NCBI RefSeq assembly: GCF_021026195.1
Contig: NZ_JAJNCT010000030.1
Coordinates: 62,001 to 126,000, forward strand
Direction of reading: 5' to 3'
Origin: Comamonas koreensis
GTDB lineage: Bacteria; Pseudomonadota; Gammaproteobacteria; Burkholderiales; Burkholderiaceae_C
DNA: 64,000 nucleotides
Both the position numbers and the translations under genes were made by a program. Under the pieces are notes generated by a model, which was given only the letters and a program-made list of their open reading frames with translations, was not told the origin of the DNA and did no database searches. Of the stretch, positions 35,977 to 45,928 are shown piece by piece (the first letter of the stretch is position 1; each line of letters starts with the position of its first letter).

Positions 35977-36933
35977 ATGACTGGATCCCTATGCAATTCA
36001 GAAAGAGTTGCGGTCCTGATTTCAACATACAATGGTCAATTTTACATAACTGATCAATTGAAATCCATACTATCACAATTAAAGATAGAGGATCGCGTAT
36101 TTATTCGCGATGATGGATCAACCGATAAAACTCTTGAACTAATAAAAAGCGTTAACGACATTCGCATCGAAATTATTGAATCGGACGGCAATCTAGGGTT
36201 TGGCCCTAGCTTCATGACACTGATTCACAAAGTGCCAAAGACTTTTGATTTTTACTTTATTGCAGATCAAGACGACGTATGGATCGACGGCAGGGTATCT
36301 CGCGCTCTAAAGGCACTGCGCAATAAAAATTGCCCGATGATGTACTGCAGTCGTTTGGAACTGGTTAATTCAAAACTAGAAAGCATCGGCTTATCTCCTC
36401 TCTATACCAAAACCCCATCATTTTATAATGCCATTTGCCAGAATATTGCCACGGGCTGTACAATAGCAATCAATCAGCTTGCACTTTTCCTTATACGCAG
36501 TATGCCAATAGAGAAATATTATGATGGCCGGCTTTACTATCACGACTGGTGGCTTTATCTAAATATTAGCTACTTTGGAACAGTAGTTCACGACCCTATA
36601 CCATCCGTACTTTATCGACAGCATGAGTTCAATCAAATCGGCATGAATGACGGGCTAGGTAGATATTACACAATAATCAAAAAAATTCTGAAAAATTCTT
36701 GGTTTTCTTTATTAATAAACCAATTGAATTTATTTTACGAAATTCATCACAAAAGAATACCAAATAAAGATTTAGAAAAAATTCACAATTTATGCCACGG
36801 AAGTTCAATTCAAATAGCGAGATCTTTAATTGTCAACAAAAATTTAGAATTTCAAAACCATTCAGATATTATATTTTTTAAAATTCTTCTAATTTTTGAA
36901 TTTTTCTTCAGAAGATTACCAAGTAAAATCTAA
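35977..36933 (+). CDS. GT2 family glycosyltransferase
   Basis: 318-residue GT-A glycosyltransferase of the rhamnosyl/galactosyltransferase type. The nucleotide-sugar-binding start (VAVLISTYNGQFYITDQL), the RDDGSTDKTLELI strand, the DxD equivalent FIADQDDVW and the acceptor region YYHDWWLYL are in the expected order. An AGGAG site precedes the ATG. It is the most AT-rich gene of the island, especially over the last 80 codons, a sign of horizontal acquisition. It is the only rightward gene between galE and the pilins. Confidence 0.88.
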   Translation: MTGSLCNSERVAVLISTYNGQFYITDQLKSILSQLKIEDRVFIRDDGSTDKTLELIKSVNDIRIEIIESDGNLGFGPSFMTLIHKVPKTFDFYFIADQDDVWIDGRVSRALKALRNKNCPMMYCSRLELVNSKLESIGLSPLYTKTPSFYNAICQNIATGCTIAINQLALFLIRSMPIEKYYDGRLYYHDWWLYLNISYFGTVVHDPIPSVLYRQHEFNQIGMNDGLGRYYTIIKKILKNSWFSLLINQLNLFYEIHHKRIPNKDLEKIHNLCHGSSIQIARSLIVNKNLEFQNHSDIIFFKILLIFEFFFRRLPSKI

Positions 36934-36940
36934 TTCTAGA

Positions 36941-38158
36941 TTAACGCCAATATTGAGCGCCAGGCTGAATAATATCTTTACATGATGCTTTACGTACATA
37001 TTCAATCTGGTCGCCTGTCGAAATAAGGCGATGATCAATATTGCCTCGATGGCGAATATAAATACTCATATCCTGCAATATCTCTATAAAATACTTACCA
37101 TCATGGGTGTTTGCCAGAACTCCGCCAGCATCATCGCTAACAAGTGGGGATAGGTCTCCAAAAATGCGGGGGCATTTCTCGCTCAAGTACTTTAAATATT
37201 TTAACTGCTGGTCGGGAACTGATAATTCACTCTCAAAATCGGGTGCTATAACTTTGTTAGCCAAACATATTTGTAGCTGAGCCCCCATCCTCTCAGGGAG
37301 TATTTTGCACTTCGCATCATCAGGTACTACAAGGCCAAATTTTTTAATTGTTGAGGCTTTTGCATTAATAGAAAAACCCGGAATGTTTTGAATCTCATTT
37401 CTTTTAAAGCTCTTTGCCTCTACAGCGTTAGACCAATATATAACATCCGAAGAGTCAATTAAATTTTTCGCATGTTGCCTTTCCACAGAATCATGCGAAA
37501 ATTGACCAATATAACTAAGATTCATATAATGTGCTTTGGGTCCAAAAACCTGATAAAGAGTACTCATTCCCGTAAGCGTTTGACTAGTTATAACCAGCAC
37601 GGACTTTTCATTCGCTTCATCTCGCCAAGGGCTTATCATAGGCATGGGCAAAAGATCTGCATGAATCTCCTTATCCCATTTATAGGTGGTGAGCTTAGAC
37701 CAGGTGTCATCAGGATCAGCTGTAGCAAGAAAAAGCCCCTGTACCATACCAATTACCAATAATACTGTTATTCGTAGACGCTTAGAATTGGTTCCTATCA
37801 GTAAGGCAGCAATCGCGGCCAATGGACTGAGAGTGATCGCAAGCAAGCCATATCTTCCATTTGCGGAGCTTGCAATCCACAGCACCAAAGCCAGAGCAGA
37901 TGCCCATATCAACGCCCATGCCGCACGCGGCCGATGTACCCCGCCAAAGATCAATGAGATATTTTTTGTATCTTTTTTTCTGTTTCCAAAAAAAGAAACT
38001 TTAATTGCAATTGCTGCAAGGATAATAAATGCTGCGGGGCGAAAATCGGGGGCAATGGGTTCCACATATACATTTCCGCCGAATTGCACCATAGCGAAGG
38101 GCAATTGTACGGCATCCAGCCAGGTATCCGGTGAGAATCGGCTCATTACATTCTCCAC
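36941..38158 (-). pseudogene. Membrane glycosyltransferase-like protein, 3' part (frameshifted)
   Basis: 405 codons. It starts at a GTG that overlaps the upstream frame by 13 bases and has no Shine-Dalgarno. About four TM helices (FIILAAIAIKVSFF, ALIWASALALVLWIA, LLAITLSPLAAIAALLIG, ITVLLVIGMVQGLFLA) precede a ~240-residue soluble C-terminal domain. The first residues (SRFSPDTWLDAVQLPFAM) continue the loop that ends the upstream frame, as in intact GT-C/GT-87-like membrane proteins, so both look like halves of one ~670-residue protein joined by a -1 shift at 38146-38165. Two separately translated genes remain possible. Confidence 0.55.
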
Positions 38159-38964
38159 GGCATAGATAAATTACGAAAATAATCCACCATAAATGGATAT
38201 ATTGGCGATCCGCAAGCATCCCATGAAGCAATCGCCCATGCTCCCCCCATTATCGCAAAGGTGATCAATGCGCTCAACCCAAATATACTTAGAAGCTGGA
38301 AACGATAGGCCCATTTTCCATTAATAAATAAAATAATGCAGGCCACAGCAGCAATACCAATAAATTGACTAAGTTTTATCACAAAGCCTAGGCCAGCCAA
38401 GCTCCCTGCAACAGCACAAAAAATAAATTGCCAACGGGTCTTTTTTTCATTCTGGCCTTCCACGCAGAGCATTGCAAGTGCTACGGCCCAAATTTCCAAA
38501 GACATGCTCAGTGCATCATTCGAAGTTTGTCCTTGTAGCTTCCACCACAAAACGCCACTCATAGCCAATGCTGTTGCAGCTATCCTTATCATTGCAGCTG
38601 AGGCAGTACGCCCTGGCACCACAGACCACATAATCAGCCAACTTGCAGGTGCACTAAGTGCGGCAAGAAATGCTAGAACCTGAAAAATATATTTACCGGG
38701 CCAACCATTATCAAGCATCCAAACCAAAGGAGCGTATCCTAAAGGATATTGACACGACATACTACCTGTCGCAAAATAATCGTACGAGAGCCGAGAACCT
38801 TCGATCGCTTGACGGCCCAGATAAATATGGTGATTAAAAGCATCCCAAGTAACTGCGCCGACGTGAATTGCAGACCAGAACATTGGGGCCAACATGAACA
38901 CCAAGCTGGTAGTAAAAAATTCCCACATGGGAAATCTTATGACATTTGAACGAGAAGAACACAC
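38146..38964 (-). pseudogene. Membrane glycosyltransferase-like protein, 5' part (frameshifted)
   Basis: 272 codons, seven or eight TM helices. Residues ~30-60 hold an acidic extracytoplasmic loop (AVTWDAFNHHIYLGRQAIEG) in the place where GT-C enzymes have their catalytic Asp/Glu. The end (CGSPIYPFMVDYFRN) matches the loop in this superfamily that normally continues into a further membrane region, here found in another frame just downstream. There is no homopolymer at the junction. In the island it would be the candidate to transfer a lipid-linked sugar to pilin or another surface acceptor, as TfpW does in some Pseudomonas. Confidence 0.55.
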
Positions 38965-38983
38965 ATGTTACCTTGAGATATTC

Positions 38984-40168
38984 CTAGTTACCAGCGCGTA
39001 AGCGCATGAATCCACTGTCAATTACGGCCCGAAGTGCACCTGCGAACAAGCTACCTCCAATAGTTTGCGCTCCAATCACCATAAGCGTTCCAGCAAGAAT
39101 CACATTACGTAGAACATCTGCCTCGAAAATCGTGCCAAATCCTTGCTGCGCCCATGTATTGGTCAGTACCAAAGCCCACCATAGGCCTGGGAGAAACAAT
39201 GCTAATCCAGCAAACAGTCCTGTTTCTATGGAACAAAATCTACTGACCATTTTGACTAATTGGTTGGATGGCTGTGGCCGCATACCTGATTTCGCTCCTA
39301 GCCATTGGATCATGCTCCCCCACTGAATGGCAAGAAAACCCAGCATGGTGCCTATACTGCAGAACATCATCGTGTGCACATCCAAGCCCAATGGCCCCAA
39401 GCGCACTGGCCCCTGCCATAGAGCCAACAAACCAACTACGCTGAGCATCAGCAACAGGCCGCCGGGCAATAGAAAAAGCCACAGTGGACTAAACAGCAAC
39501 ATAAAACGCAGATGACGCCAACCATCGCGCCATGTACGCAGATGCGGAGGGCGGTCTCTGCCATCCGGCTTCAAGGTTGTCGCTACTTCAACTACGCGCA
39601 GGCCTGCCATGGCCGCCTTAGCCACCATCTCAGTCGCAAACTCCATTCCTGTACCCGTTAAATGGATTTCACGAATGGCCTTCGTTTCAAAACCGCGCAA
39701 GCCACAATGAAAATCGCCAACAGGCAAGCGGAAAAACAAGCGCCCCAGGGCACTCAATACAGGATTACCCAGCCAGCGATGCAAAAAGGGCATTGCTCCG
39801 GGCTCAATGCCTCCTTTGAAGCGGTTACCCATCACTAATTGAGCTCCAGCACGTAACTCAGCCACAAACCCCTGTAGATTAGAAAAATCGTAACTATCAT
39901 CAGCATCGCCCATGATGATATATTTGCCGCGCGCTGACTTTATTCCTCCCAGCAAGGCGGCACCATAGCCGCGCTCACATATATCAACCACCCTTGCTCC
40001 TGCACGATTCGCCAACATTTTCGAACCATCCGAAGAACCATTGTCTGCAATCAGCACTTCGCCGTCAATACCACTGCGCTGAATAAAATCCAATGCACTG
40101 CGCACACATTTCTCTACAGTAAGTGCCTCATTTAAACAAGGCATTAAAATAGTAAGTTCCATTTTCAA
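38984..40168 (-). CDS. DPM1-like GT2 glycosyltransferase with membrane domain
   Basis: 394 residues. The N-terminal ~240 form a GT-A domain of the polyprenyl-phosphate sugar synthase type (LTILMPCLNEALTVEKCV, IADNGSSDGS, MGDADDSYDF as the DxD site, FHCGLRGFETKAI). The C-terminal ~150 residues contain four TM helices. Such enzymes load glucose, mannose or GlcNAc from a nucleotide sugar onto undecaprenyl phosphate at the cytoplasmic face. Paired with GtrA and the split GT-C protein, it suggests a three-component glycosyl transfer route. It follows the second pilin by eight bases. Confidence 0.88.
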   Translation of the reverse strand: MKMELTILMPCLNEALTVEKCVRSALDFIQRSGIDGEVLIADNGSSDGSKMLANRAGARVVDICERGYGAALLGGIKSARGKYIIMGDADDSYDFSNLQGFVAELRAGAQLVMGNRFKGGIEPGAMPFLHRWLGNPVLSALGRLFFRLPVGDFHCGLRGFETKAIREIHLTGTGMEFATEMVAKAAMAGLRVVEVATTLKPDGRDRPPHLRTWRDGWRHLRFMLLFSPLWLFLLPGGLLLMLSVVGLLALWQGPVRLGPLGLDVHTMMFCSIGTMLGFLAIQWGSMIQWLGAKSGMRPQPSNQLVKMVSRFCSIETGLFAGLALFLPGLWWALVLTNTWAQQGFGTIFEADVLRNVILAGTLMVIGAQTIGGSLFAGALRAVIDSGFMRLRAGN

Positions 40169-40176
40169 AAATTAAT

Positions 40177-40671
40177 TTATGGTTTTTTACGGCAGGCTGC
40201 AGGGACAAATTTAAAATTCATATCGGTTTTGCAATGCCAACTGCGTATAGCGATTTGTGATCCTAATGTATAATCCGTATTCGTCATGGGTATCAAACCC
40301 TCAGCGTCACTATATGGCTCTAGTTGAAGATAGTGGCCATCTACCTCAGAAGCGAGAATATTTCGAGCAAATATTCGTATTTTCCCTTCGGCTGTAGTCT
40401 CAACCTTAGCCACGTAGCGACTGACTTGGGAAGAGCTGCTTTCAGCCTCTCCGCACCCGAAACCGTTAGCGGCCGGCGTGTTAGGCAATCCAGACAGTGC
40501 TGCTTCATGTACTGTTGTTTTACAAATCATAGCAGCCAGCAATACTTCGCTCACTTTGGTACGCGCTGCATAGTTCTGGTATTGCGGTAAGGCAAGCATA
40601 GCCAAAACTCCTACAATTGCTACAGCAATCATAACCTCGATTAGAGTAAACCCCTCACTACACGATTTCAT
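40177..40671 (-). CDS. Type IV prepilin, second copy
   Basis: 164-residue prepilin. A short leader ends at Gly before FTLIEVMIAVAIVGVLAML, the prepilin peptidase site with Glu at mature position 5. The globular part has four Cys (MICKT, GFGCGE, SWHCKTD, PAACRKK). The ATG at 40671 has a perfect GGAGGTGA site; an upstream in-frame ATG would give an over-long leader. It resembles the upstream pilin over its whole length but is more diverged, and a strong terminator separates the two. It could be a minor or alternative pilin. The C-terminus lacks the terminal Ser used by TfpO-type glycosyltransferases. Confidence 0.88.
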   Translation of the reverse strand: MKSCSEGFTLIEVMIAVAIVGVLAMLALPQYQNYAARTKVSEVLLAAMICKTTVHEAALSGLPNTPAANGFGCGEAESSSSQVSRYVAKVETTAEGKIRIFARNILASEVDGHYLQLEPYSDAEGLIPMTNTDYTLGSQIAIRSWHCKTDMNFKFVPAACRKKP

Positions 40672-40701
40672 GTCACCTCCAACTGCATGCAATCGCTTCA
40701 G

Positions 40702-40729
40702 CAAAAAGGCGACCCAAAAGGTCGCCTTT
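40702..40729 (-). terminator. Terminator after pilA
   Basis: On the minus strand AAAGGCGACC-TTTT-GGGTCGCCTTTTT forms a 9-10 bp stem with a T-run, 20 bases after the pilA stop and just before the second pilin. It allows high pilA expression with reduced read-through. Confidence 0.88.
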
Positions 40730-40748
40730 GTATCAAATAATTATTAAA

Positions 40749-41246
40749 TTAACCGGCTTCGCGGCAGTTTGCTGGAACATATTTGAAATTCATATCAGTC
40801 TTGCACTTCCAAGCCCGAATAGGTTTATTACTGCCAGACGTGTAGTCCGCTGCCACCGCCACTGTAGCAGCCGATGCGTCGGTGTAAGGAACCAAGACGA
40901 TATACTTACCGTCAATTTCAGTCGCCTTAATAGCTCGTGCAAAAGCCTTAATTTCGCCACTCGCAGCTGTTGTGAGCGAAGATACATACTTACTAGCGAC
41001 TGGATTGGTCGATCCGCTCTCACCGCATCCGAAGCCATTCGCAACAGGCGTAGTTGGCAACCCAGAATCAGCAGCCTCCTGAATATTGGTCTTGCAAGCA
41101 GAGGCAGCTAGTACTACTTCAGAGATCTTAGCACGCGCCGTGTAATCTTGATATGCAGGCAGTGCCACAGCAGCCAGAATACCGATAATCGCCACAACGA
41201 TCATCAGTTCGATCAGGGTGAAACCCTTTTGCATCTTACGCAGCAT
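40749..41246 (-). CDS. pilA: Type IV major pilin PilA
   Basis: 165-residue prepilin with a basic leader (MLRKMQKG) cut before [20 protein letters not shown], the canonical class IVa N-terminus with Glu5. The globular domain has four Cys ([30 protein letters not shown]), enough for a C-terminal D-loop disulfide and a second bond. A consensus sigma-54 promoter lies upstream, as for PilR-controlled major pilins, so this is probably the main subunit of twitching/competence pili. It ends in Gly, so a TfpO-type C-terminal Ser glycosylation is not expected. Confidence 0.95.
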   Translation of the reverse strand: MLRKMQKGFTLIELMIVVAIIGILAAVALPAYQDYTARAKISEVVLAASACKTNIQEAADSGLPTTPVANGFGCGESGSTNPVASKYVSSLTTAASGEIKAFARAIKATEIDGKYIVLVPYTDASAATVAVAADYTSGSNKPIRAWKCKTDMNFKYVPANCREAG

Positions 41247-41313
41247 GTTAAATCCTCTCTATGTAACCAGTGATTAGGTAGCCTTGTCGAGCGACTTGGC
41301 GTGCATCACTTAT

Positions 41314-41330
41314 TGCAAGTGCTGTGCCAA
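41314..41330 (-). promoter_or_regulatory. Sigma-54 promoter of pilA
   Basis: On the minus strand, TTGGCAC-AGCAC-TTGCA matches the RpoN consensus (TGGCAC-N5-TTGC) exactly, about 70 bases upstream of the pilA ATG. Upstream, between 41361 and 41446, three TGTC motifs (41362-67 and 41441-46 as TGACA/TGTCA, 41412-17 as TGTCAG) sit where PilR sites occur in Pseudomonas; that part is inference. Confidence 0.85.
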
Positions 41331-41485
41331 CTTTTAGCGCCAACGCATCTTGCGGCCTCGACTGACAAAAATGCGGCGTTTTGTTAACTTATTGTTGAAG
41401 ACGTTCATAAATGTCAGCCGCAGCCCTGTTCTGCCATTTTTGTCACGCCATCAGTAGCGCTGTACGATGGATCCGCGCAGAACCA
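41331..41485. other. Region upstream of the pilA promoter
   Basis: No gene. It contains three TGTC-type motifs (see the pilA promoter entry) that could bind PilR, and little else recognisable before the FHA-gene terminator. Confidence 0.4.
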
Positions 41486-41513
41486 ACAAAAAATGGCACC
41501 CGCAGGTGCCATT
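41486..41513 (-). terminator. Terminator of the FHA gene
   Basis: AATGGCACC (41492-41500) and GGTGCCATT (41505-41513) form a 9-bp stem with a CGCA loop. On the minus strand it is followed by a run of T (41491-41486). It lies 37 bases past the stop at 41550. Confidence 0.85.
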
Positions 41514-41549
41514 GTTTAAGGTGAGCCAACCTAAAACCGTTAGGCCCGT

Positions 41550-42230
41550 CTAGGCCCAAAACTCATAAGCCATCCCCGCCAGCTCAATCCGATCCCCCTT
41601 GTGCATCGACAACGCCACGCCATTCAGCGCCTGGCCGTTCAGCACCACATCGGCCGATCCATCGACCTTGGTAGCAACATAGCCCTTGCCGCGCTTGGTC
41701 AGTGCAGCGACAGCGATACCGGGGCGGCCCACCGTTGTGACGACCTTGGACAGGATGATGTCTTCGCTGGCGCCGCTGACGGCGCGCAGGTAGGGGCTAG
41801 GGGTGTAGGGCTGCCCTTCTGCGGGGGGGAAGTCGGCCGGAACCGTGGGGCTGTCCTCGGTGTGGTCGGCATGGGCGGGCTTGGCTGTCAGGCTGCCGGC
41901 TTCGCTCGCGTGCAGGTAGTGGCTTTCGGGCACCAGCGAGTTCATCAGAAATCGGATGCGGCACTTGCCGATGTCCAGCAGGTCGCCGCTTTGCAGCACC
42001 TGGCGGCGTACCTTGATTCCGTTGACCTTGGTGCCGTTGGTGCTGCCCAGGTCCTCGACAACGACGATGCCGATCTTTTTCTCATAGGTGAACGCCACAT
42101 GCTCGCCGCTGACCGCCATGTCGGTCAGCACGATGTCATTGGTGGAACGGCGCCCCAGGGTGGCTCTGGACTCGGTCAGCATGTAGTCCTGAATCACAAC
42201 CCCATCTAACGAAACTATGAGTCTTGGCAT
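41550..42230 (-). CDS. FHA domain-containing protein
   Basis: 226 residues. A canonical FHA phosphothreonine-binding domain occupies residues ~1-95 (ATLGRRSTNDIVLTDMAVSGEH, then DLGSTNGTKVNG), containing the GR, SxxH-like and NGT motifs. A Pro/Thr-rich linker follows. A second, weaker forkhead-like module at the C-terminus (TTVGRPGIAVAALTKR, VVLNGQALNG, GDRIELAGMAYEF) keeps the FHA strand pattern without the classical recognition residues. The start at 42230 gives MPRLIVSLDG. No Ser/Thr kinase is adjacent. Composition returns to core-like values here. Confidence 0.88.
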   Translation of the reverse strand: MPRLIVSLDGVVIQDYMLTESRATLGRRSTNDIVLTDMAVSGEHVAFTYEKKIGIVVVEDLGSTNGTKVNGIKVRRQVLQSGDLLDIGKCRIRFLMNSLVPESHYLHASEAGSLTAKPAHADHTEDSPTVPADFPPAEGQPYTPSPYLRAVSGASEDIILSKVVTTVGRPGIAVAALTKRGKGYVATKVDGSADVVLNGQALNGVALSMHKGDRIELAGMAYEFWA

Positions 42231-42448
42231 ATTGATAAACCTCGACCGGATTATATGCACTTAACCTATATGAATGACACTTTCGATACGCGGTTGACAA
42301 AGGATCACGATGTGTTGGGTGCTACCGGATTTTGGTTACGGGTTTACCCTTGCTTCCGCTTCAATGCTGATCCAGATCAATGCCTGGACTGCTGCAGCAG
42401 CTTTTAGGCTTCCTAAAAACGCTCCTTTCCACGGCGCTGTTCAGAAAT

Positions 42449-42472
42449 GCAAAAAGCGCCCGAAGGCGCTTT
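42449..42472 (-). terminator. Terminator of the second TerC gene
   Basis: AAAGCGCC-CGAA-GGCGCTTT, an 8-bp stem with TTCG loop on the minus strand followed by TT, 25 bases past the stop at 42498. Confidence 0.8.
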
Positions 42473-42497
42473 GTGTTGGGATGATGGCATGAGCCGG

Positions 42498-43181
42498 TCA
42501 GTGTGCAGGCGCTGTATTGCGCTTTTGCAGCCACAGCCCCAGGCCCACCACCAGCGCAGCGCCTGCAGCGGCAGCCAGGTAGTGCAATGCAGGGTTGGCT
42601 GCGACAAAGCCGTGCAGCAGCTTGTCGTTCATGATGGTCTCTCCACCGACCCAGCCGATGAGGCCGGCGCCCAGAATCACGATGACCGGGAAGCGCTCCA
42701 TTAGCTTGATCATCAAGGTGGAGCCGAAGATCACCAGCGGGATCGAGATCGCCAAGCCCAGGATCAGCAGCAGCATATTGCCGCCAGCAGCAGCCGCTAC
42801 AGCAATCACGTTGTCCAGGCTCATCACCAGGTCGGCGATCAGGATGGTGCGAATGGCCGCCATCATTGTGCCGGTGCCCTTGCCCGCGCCCTCTTCTTCG
42901 TCGTGGCTGGTCAGCAGTTGCAGGCCAATCCACAGCAGCAGGCAGCCGCCAACGATCTGCAGGAAGGACAGCTCCAGCAGCTTGGCCGCAACTACGGTCA
43001 GCAAAATACGCAGCACCACGGCGGCGCCGGAGCCAAACATGATGGCTTTTCTTTGTTGTTCAGGGGGCAGGGAGCGCGCTGCGAGCGCGATGACAACGGC
43101 GTTGTCGCCCGAGAGAATAATGTTGATCCAGATGATCTTGACCAGCCCGATCCAGAAGTCGGGATGATTGACGTAATCCAT
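42498..43181 (-). CDS. TerC family membrane protein (second copy)
   Basis: 227-residue TerC homologue with seven TMs and both metal-site motifs (IILSGDNAVVIALAARSLP, IADLVMSLDNVIAVAAAA). It is clearly paralogous to the gene at 28784 but diverged. Its leader is only about 50 bases to the sucD terminator and contains no yybP-ykoY aptamer, so it is probably not Mn-riboswitch controlled. YjbE-like TerC proteins of this size export Mn2+; the cargo here is inferred. Confidence 0.9.
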   Translation of the reverse strand: MDYVNHPDFWIGLVKIIWINIILSGDNAVVIALAARSLPPEQQRKAIMFGSGAAVVLRILLTVVAAKLLELSFLQIVGGCLLLWIGLQLLTSHDEEEGAGKGTGTMMAAIRTILIADLVMSLDNVIAVAAAAGGNMLLLILGLAISIPLVIFGSTLMIKLMERFPVIVILGAGLIGWVGGETIMNDKLLHGFVAANPALHYLAAAAGAALVVGLGLWLQKRNTAPAH

Positions 43182-43206
43182 GTTGCGCTCCGTAGTTATG
43201 AATAAA

Positions 43207-43233
43207 GACGCCAGACCTGAACGATCTGGCGTC
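43207..43233 (-). terminator. Terminator of sucCD
   Basis: GACGCCAGA (43207-43215) pairs with TCTGGCGTC (43225-43233). T-rich tracts lie on both sides, so it can act in both directions. It sits between the sucD stop and the TerC start. Confidence 0.8.
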
Positions 43234-43293
43234 TTCTTTTTATGGAGTACGCAGTTTAGCGGGGCACGCAGCCCCTGGCATGCGTAATTTTGC

Positions 43294-44190
43294 TTACTTC
43301 AGCAGGCCTTGCAGCAGGCGGCCCATTTCGGATGGGTTGCGGGTGATGGTGAAACCGCACTCTTCCATGATGGCCAGCTTGGCATCTGCCGTGTCGGCGC
43401 CGCCGGAGATCAGCGCGCCAGCGTGGCCCATGCGCTTGCCGGGAGGGGCAGTCACACCAGCGATGAAGCCCACCACAGGCTTCTTCATGTTGGCCTTGCA
43501 CCAGAGAGCGGCTTCCGCTTCGTCTGGACCGCCGATTTCGCCGATCATGATCACAGCGTCGGTGTTCGGGTCGTCGTTGAACGCCTTCATCACGTCGATG
43601 TGCTTCAGACCGTTGATGGGGTCGCCACCGATACCGACAGCCGAAGACTGGCCGATGCCCAGTTCGGTCAGCTGTGCCACGGCTTCATAGGTCAGGGTGC
43701 CGGAGCGGCTCACCACGCCGATGCGGCCTGGCTTGTGGATGTGACCAGGCATGATGCCGATCTTGATTTCACCGGGGGTGATCAGACCGGGGCAGTTAGG
43801 GCCCAGCAGCAAGGTCTTCTTGCCGCCAGCCGCTTCCTTGGCCTTCATCTTGTTGCGCACTTCCAGCATGTCGCGCACTGGGATGCCTTCGGTGATGCAG
43901 ATGGCCAGATCCAGATCGGCTTCCACCGCTTCCCAGATGGCAGCAGCAGCGCCCGCTGGTGGCACATAGATCACGGACACGGTAGCACCGGTGTCCTTGG
44001 CAGCGTCCTTGACCGAACCGTAGATGGGGATGTCGAAAATCTTTTCGCCAGCCTTCTTGGGGTTCACGCCAGCGACGAAGCAGTTCTTGCCGTTCGCGTA
44101 TTCCTGGCACTTTTCAGTGTGGAACTGGCCGGTCTTGCCCGTGATGCCTTGGGTAATGACTTTGGTGTCTTTATTGATATAGATAGACAT
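43294..44190 (-). CDS. sucD: Succinate-CoA ligase (ADP-forming) subunit alpha
   Basis: SucD, with SucC, converts succinyl-CoA to succinate with ATP formation in the TCA cycle. 298 residues. The Rossmann CoA-binding start ([19 protein letters not shown]), [10 protein letters not shown] and the phospho-His loop [16 protein letters not shown] plus [10 protein letters not shown] are intact; the phosphorylated His is in the GHAGALI segment. It lies 16 bases after sucC. Confidence 0.97.
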   Translation of the reverse strand: MSIYINKDTKVITQGITGKTGQFHTEKCQEYANGKNCFVAGVNPKKAGEKIFDIPIYGSVKDAAKDTGATVSVIYVPPAGAAAAIWEAVEADLDLAICITEGIPVRDMLEVRNKMKAKEAAGGKKTLLLGPNCPGLITPGEIKIGIMPGHIHKPGRIGVVSRSGTLTYEAVAQLTELGIGQSSAVGIGGDPINGLKHIDVMKAFNDDPNTDAVIMIGEIGGPDEAEAALWCKANMKKPVVGFIAGVTAPPGKRMGHAGALISGGADTADAKLAIMEECGFTITRNPSEMGRLLQGLLK

Positions 44191-44206
44191 GTGTGTTCTC
44201 CAGGGC

Positions 44207-45367
<1,161 letters not shown>

Positions 45368-45928
45368 GATGTCTCTCAGTAAAACAAAATGGGAAAAAAC
45401 CCGGCGGCCGAGCGCGCAGAACAAAGAACTCGCAAACAAGGCAGAAGGCCTGGCAGTCCGCGAATTTACCATGCTGCACTGCGCCATGCGAGGCAGCGCC
45501 CGCAGGAGTCCCAACCGCCGTCCGGGGTTTGGCGGCCCTCGGAATGCCTATAGCTATTATTTGTATAGCTAACCAGCCATGTTGGGCAGTCATCTCCGTG
45601 CAGGCGGTCTGTCAGCCAAAGCGCCCAGGGCCTGTCGGCGGCGGGCGCAAAAGATGTCGATAAATACCCGAGCAGTGCAGGATTTTTGGCACAACCGCCC
45701 GGTCCTGACACATTTTTGCGCTAGTGCGCACTGCGCTTTGGGCCAGCACCCGGCCATCGCAGGCCCCAAAACGGCCTATCCGCCGCATCGCGCAAGCCCT
45801 TGTCAGACCAGACTGCAAATTTGCCACTGTCCTGCACTCATGGCGCCGCTTTGTATGACAATAAGCGCTTTCCCGAACCCCAGCGCCCGCTGCCCAGCAG
45901 GCGCCAACGCACAGCAGGAGTGATGGCA
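45368..45928. other. 561-bp divergent intergenic region sucC/argC
   Basis: No convincing gene on either strand. It must hold divergent promoters for sucCD and argC. The one structured element seen is the inverted repeat TAGCTAT-TATTTGT-ATAGCTA (45551-45571). A pyrimidine-poor GC-rich stretch (45600-45660) shows no family motif. Confidence 0.5.
45551..45571. repeat. Short AT-rich inverted repeat (TAGCTAT/ATAGCTA)
   Basis: Seven-base arms around a seven-base loop. A related sequence (CTATAAAACAAATAGCTGC) borders the recA-recX hairpin near 62597, and a TATAGCTA half occurs near 62110. This suggests a dispersed small intergenic element in this genome, an inference from three places only. Confidence 0.45.

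Noticed and set aside
38140..38170. Programmed -1 ribosomal frameshift joining the GT-C halves
   Set aside because: No X-XXY-YYZ slippery heptamer and no evident downstream stem-loop near the overlap; a simple mutation is more likely.
43182..43206. A yybP-ykoY riboswitch in front of the second TerC gene
   Set aside because: The space to the sucD terminator is too short and the GGGGAGTAGC core is absent.
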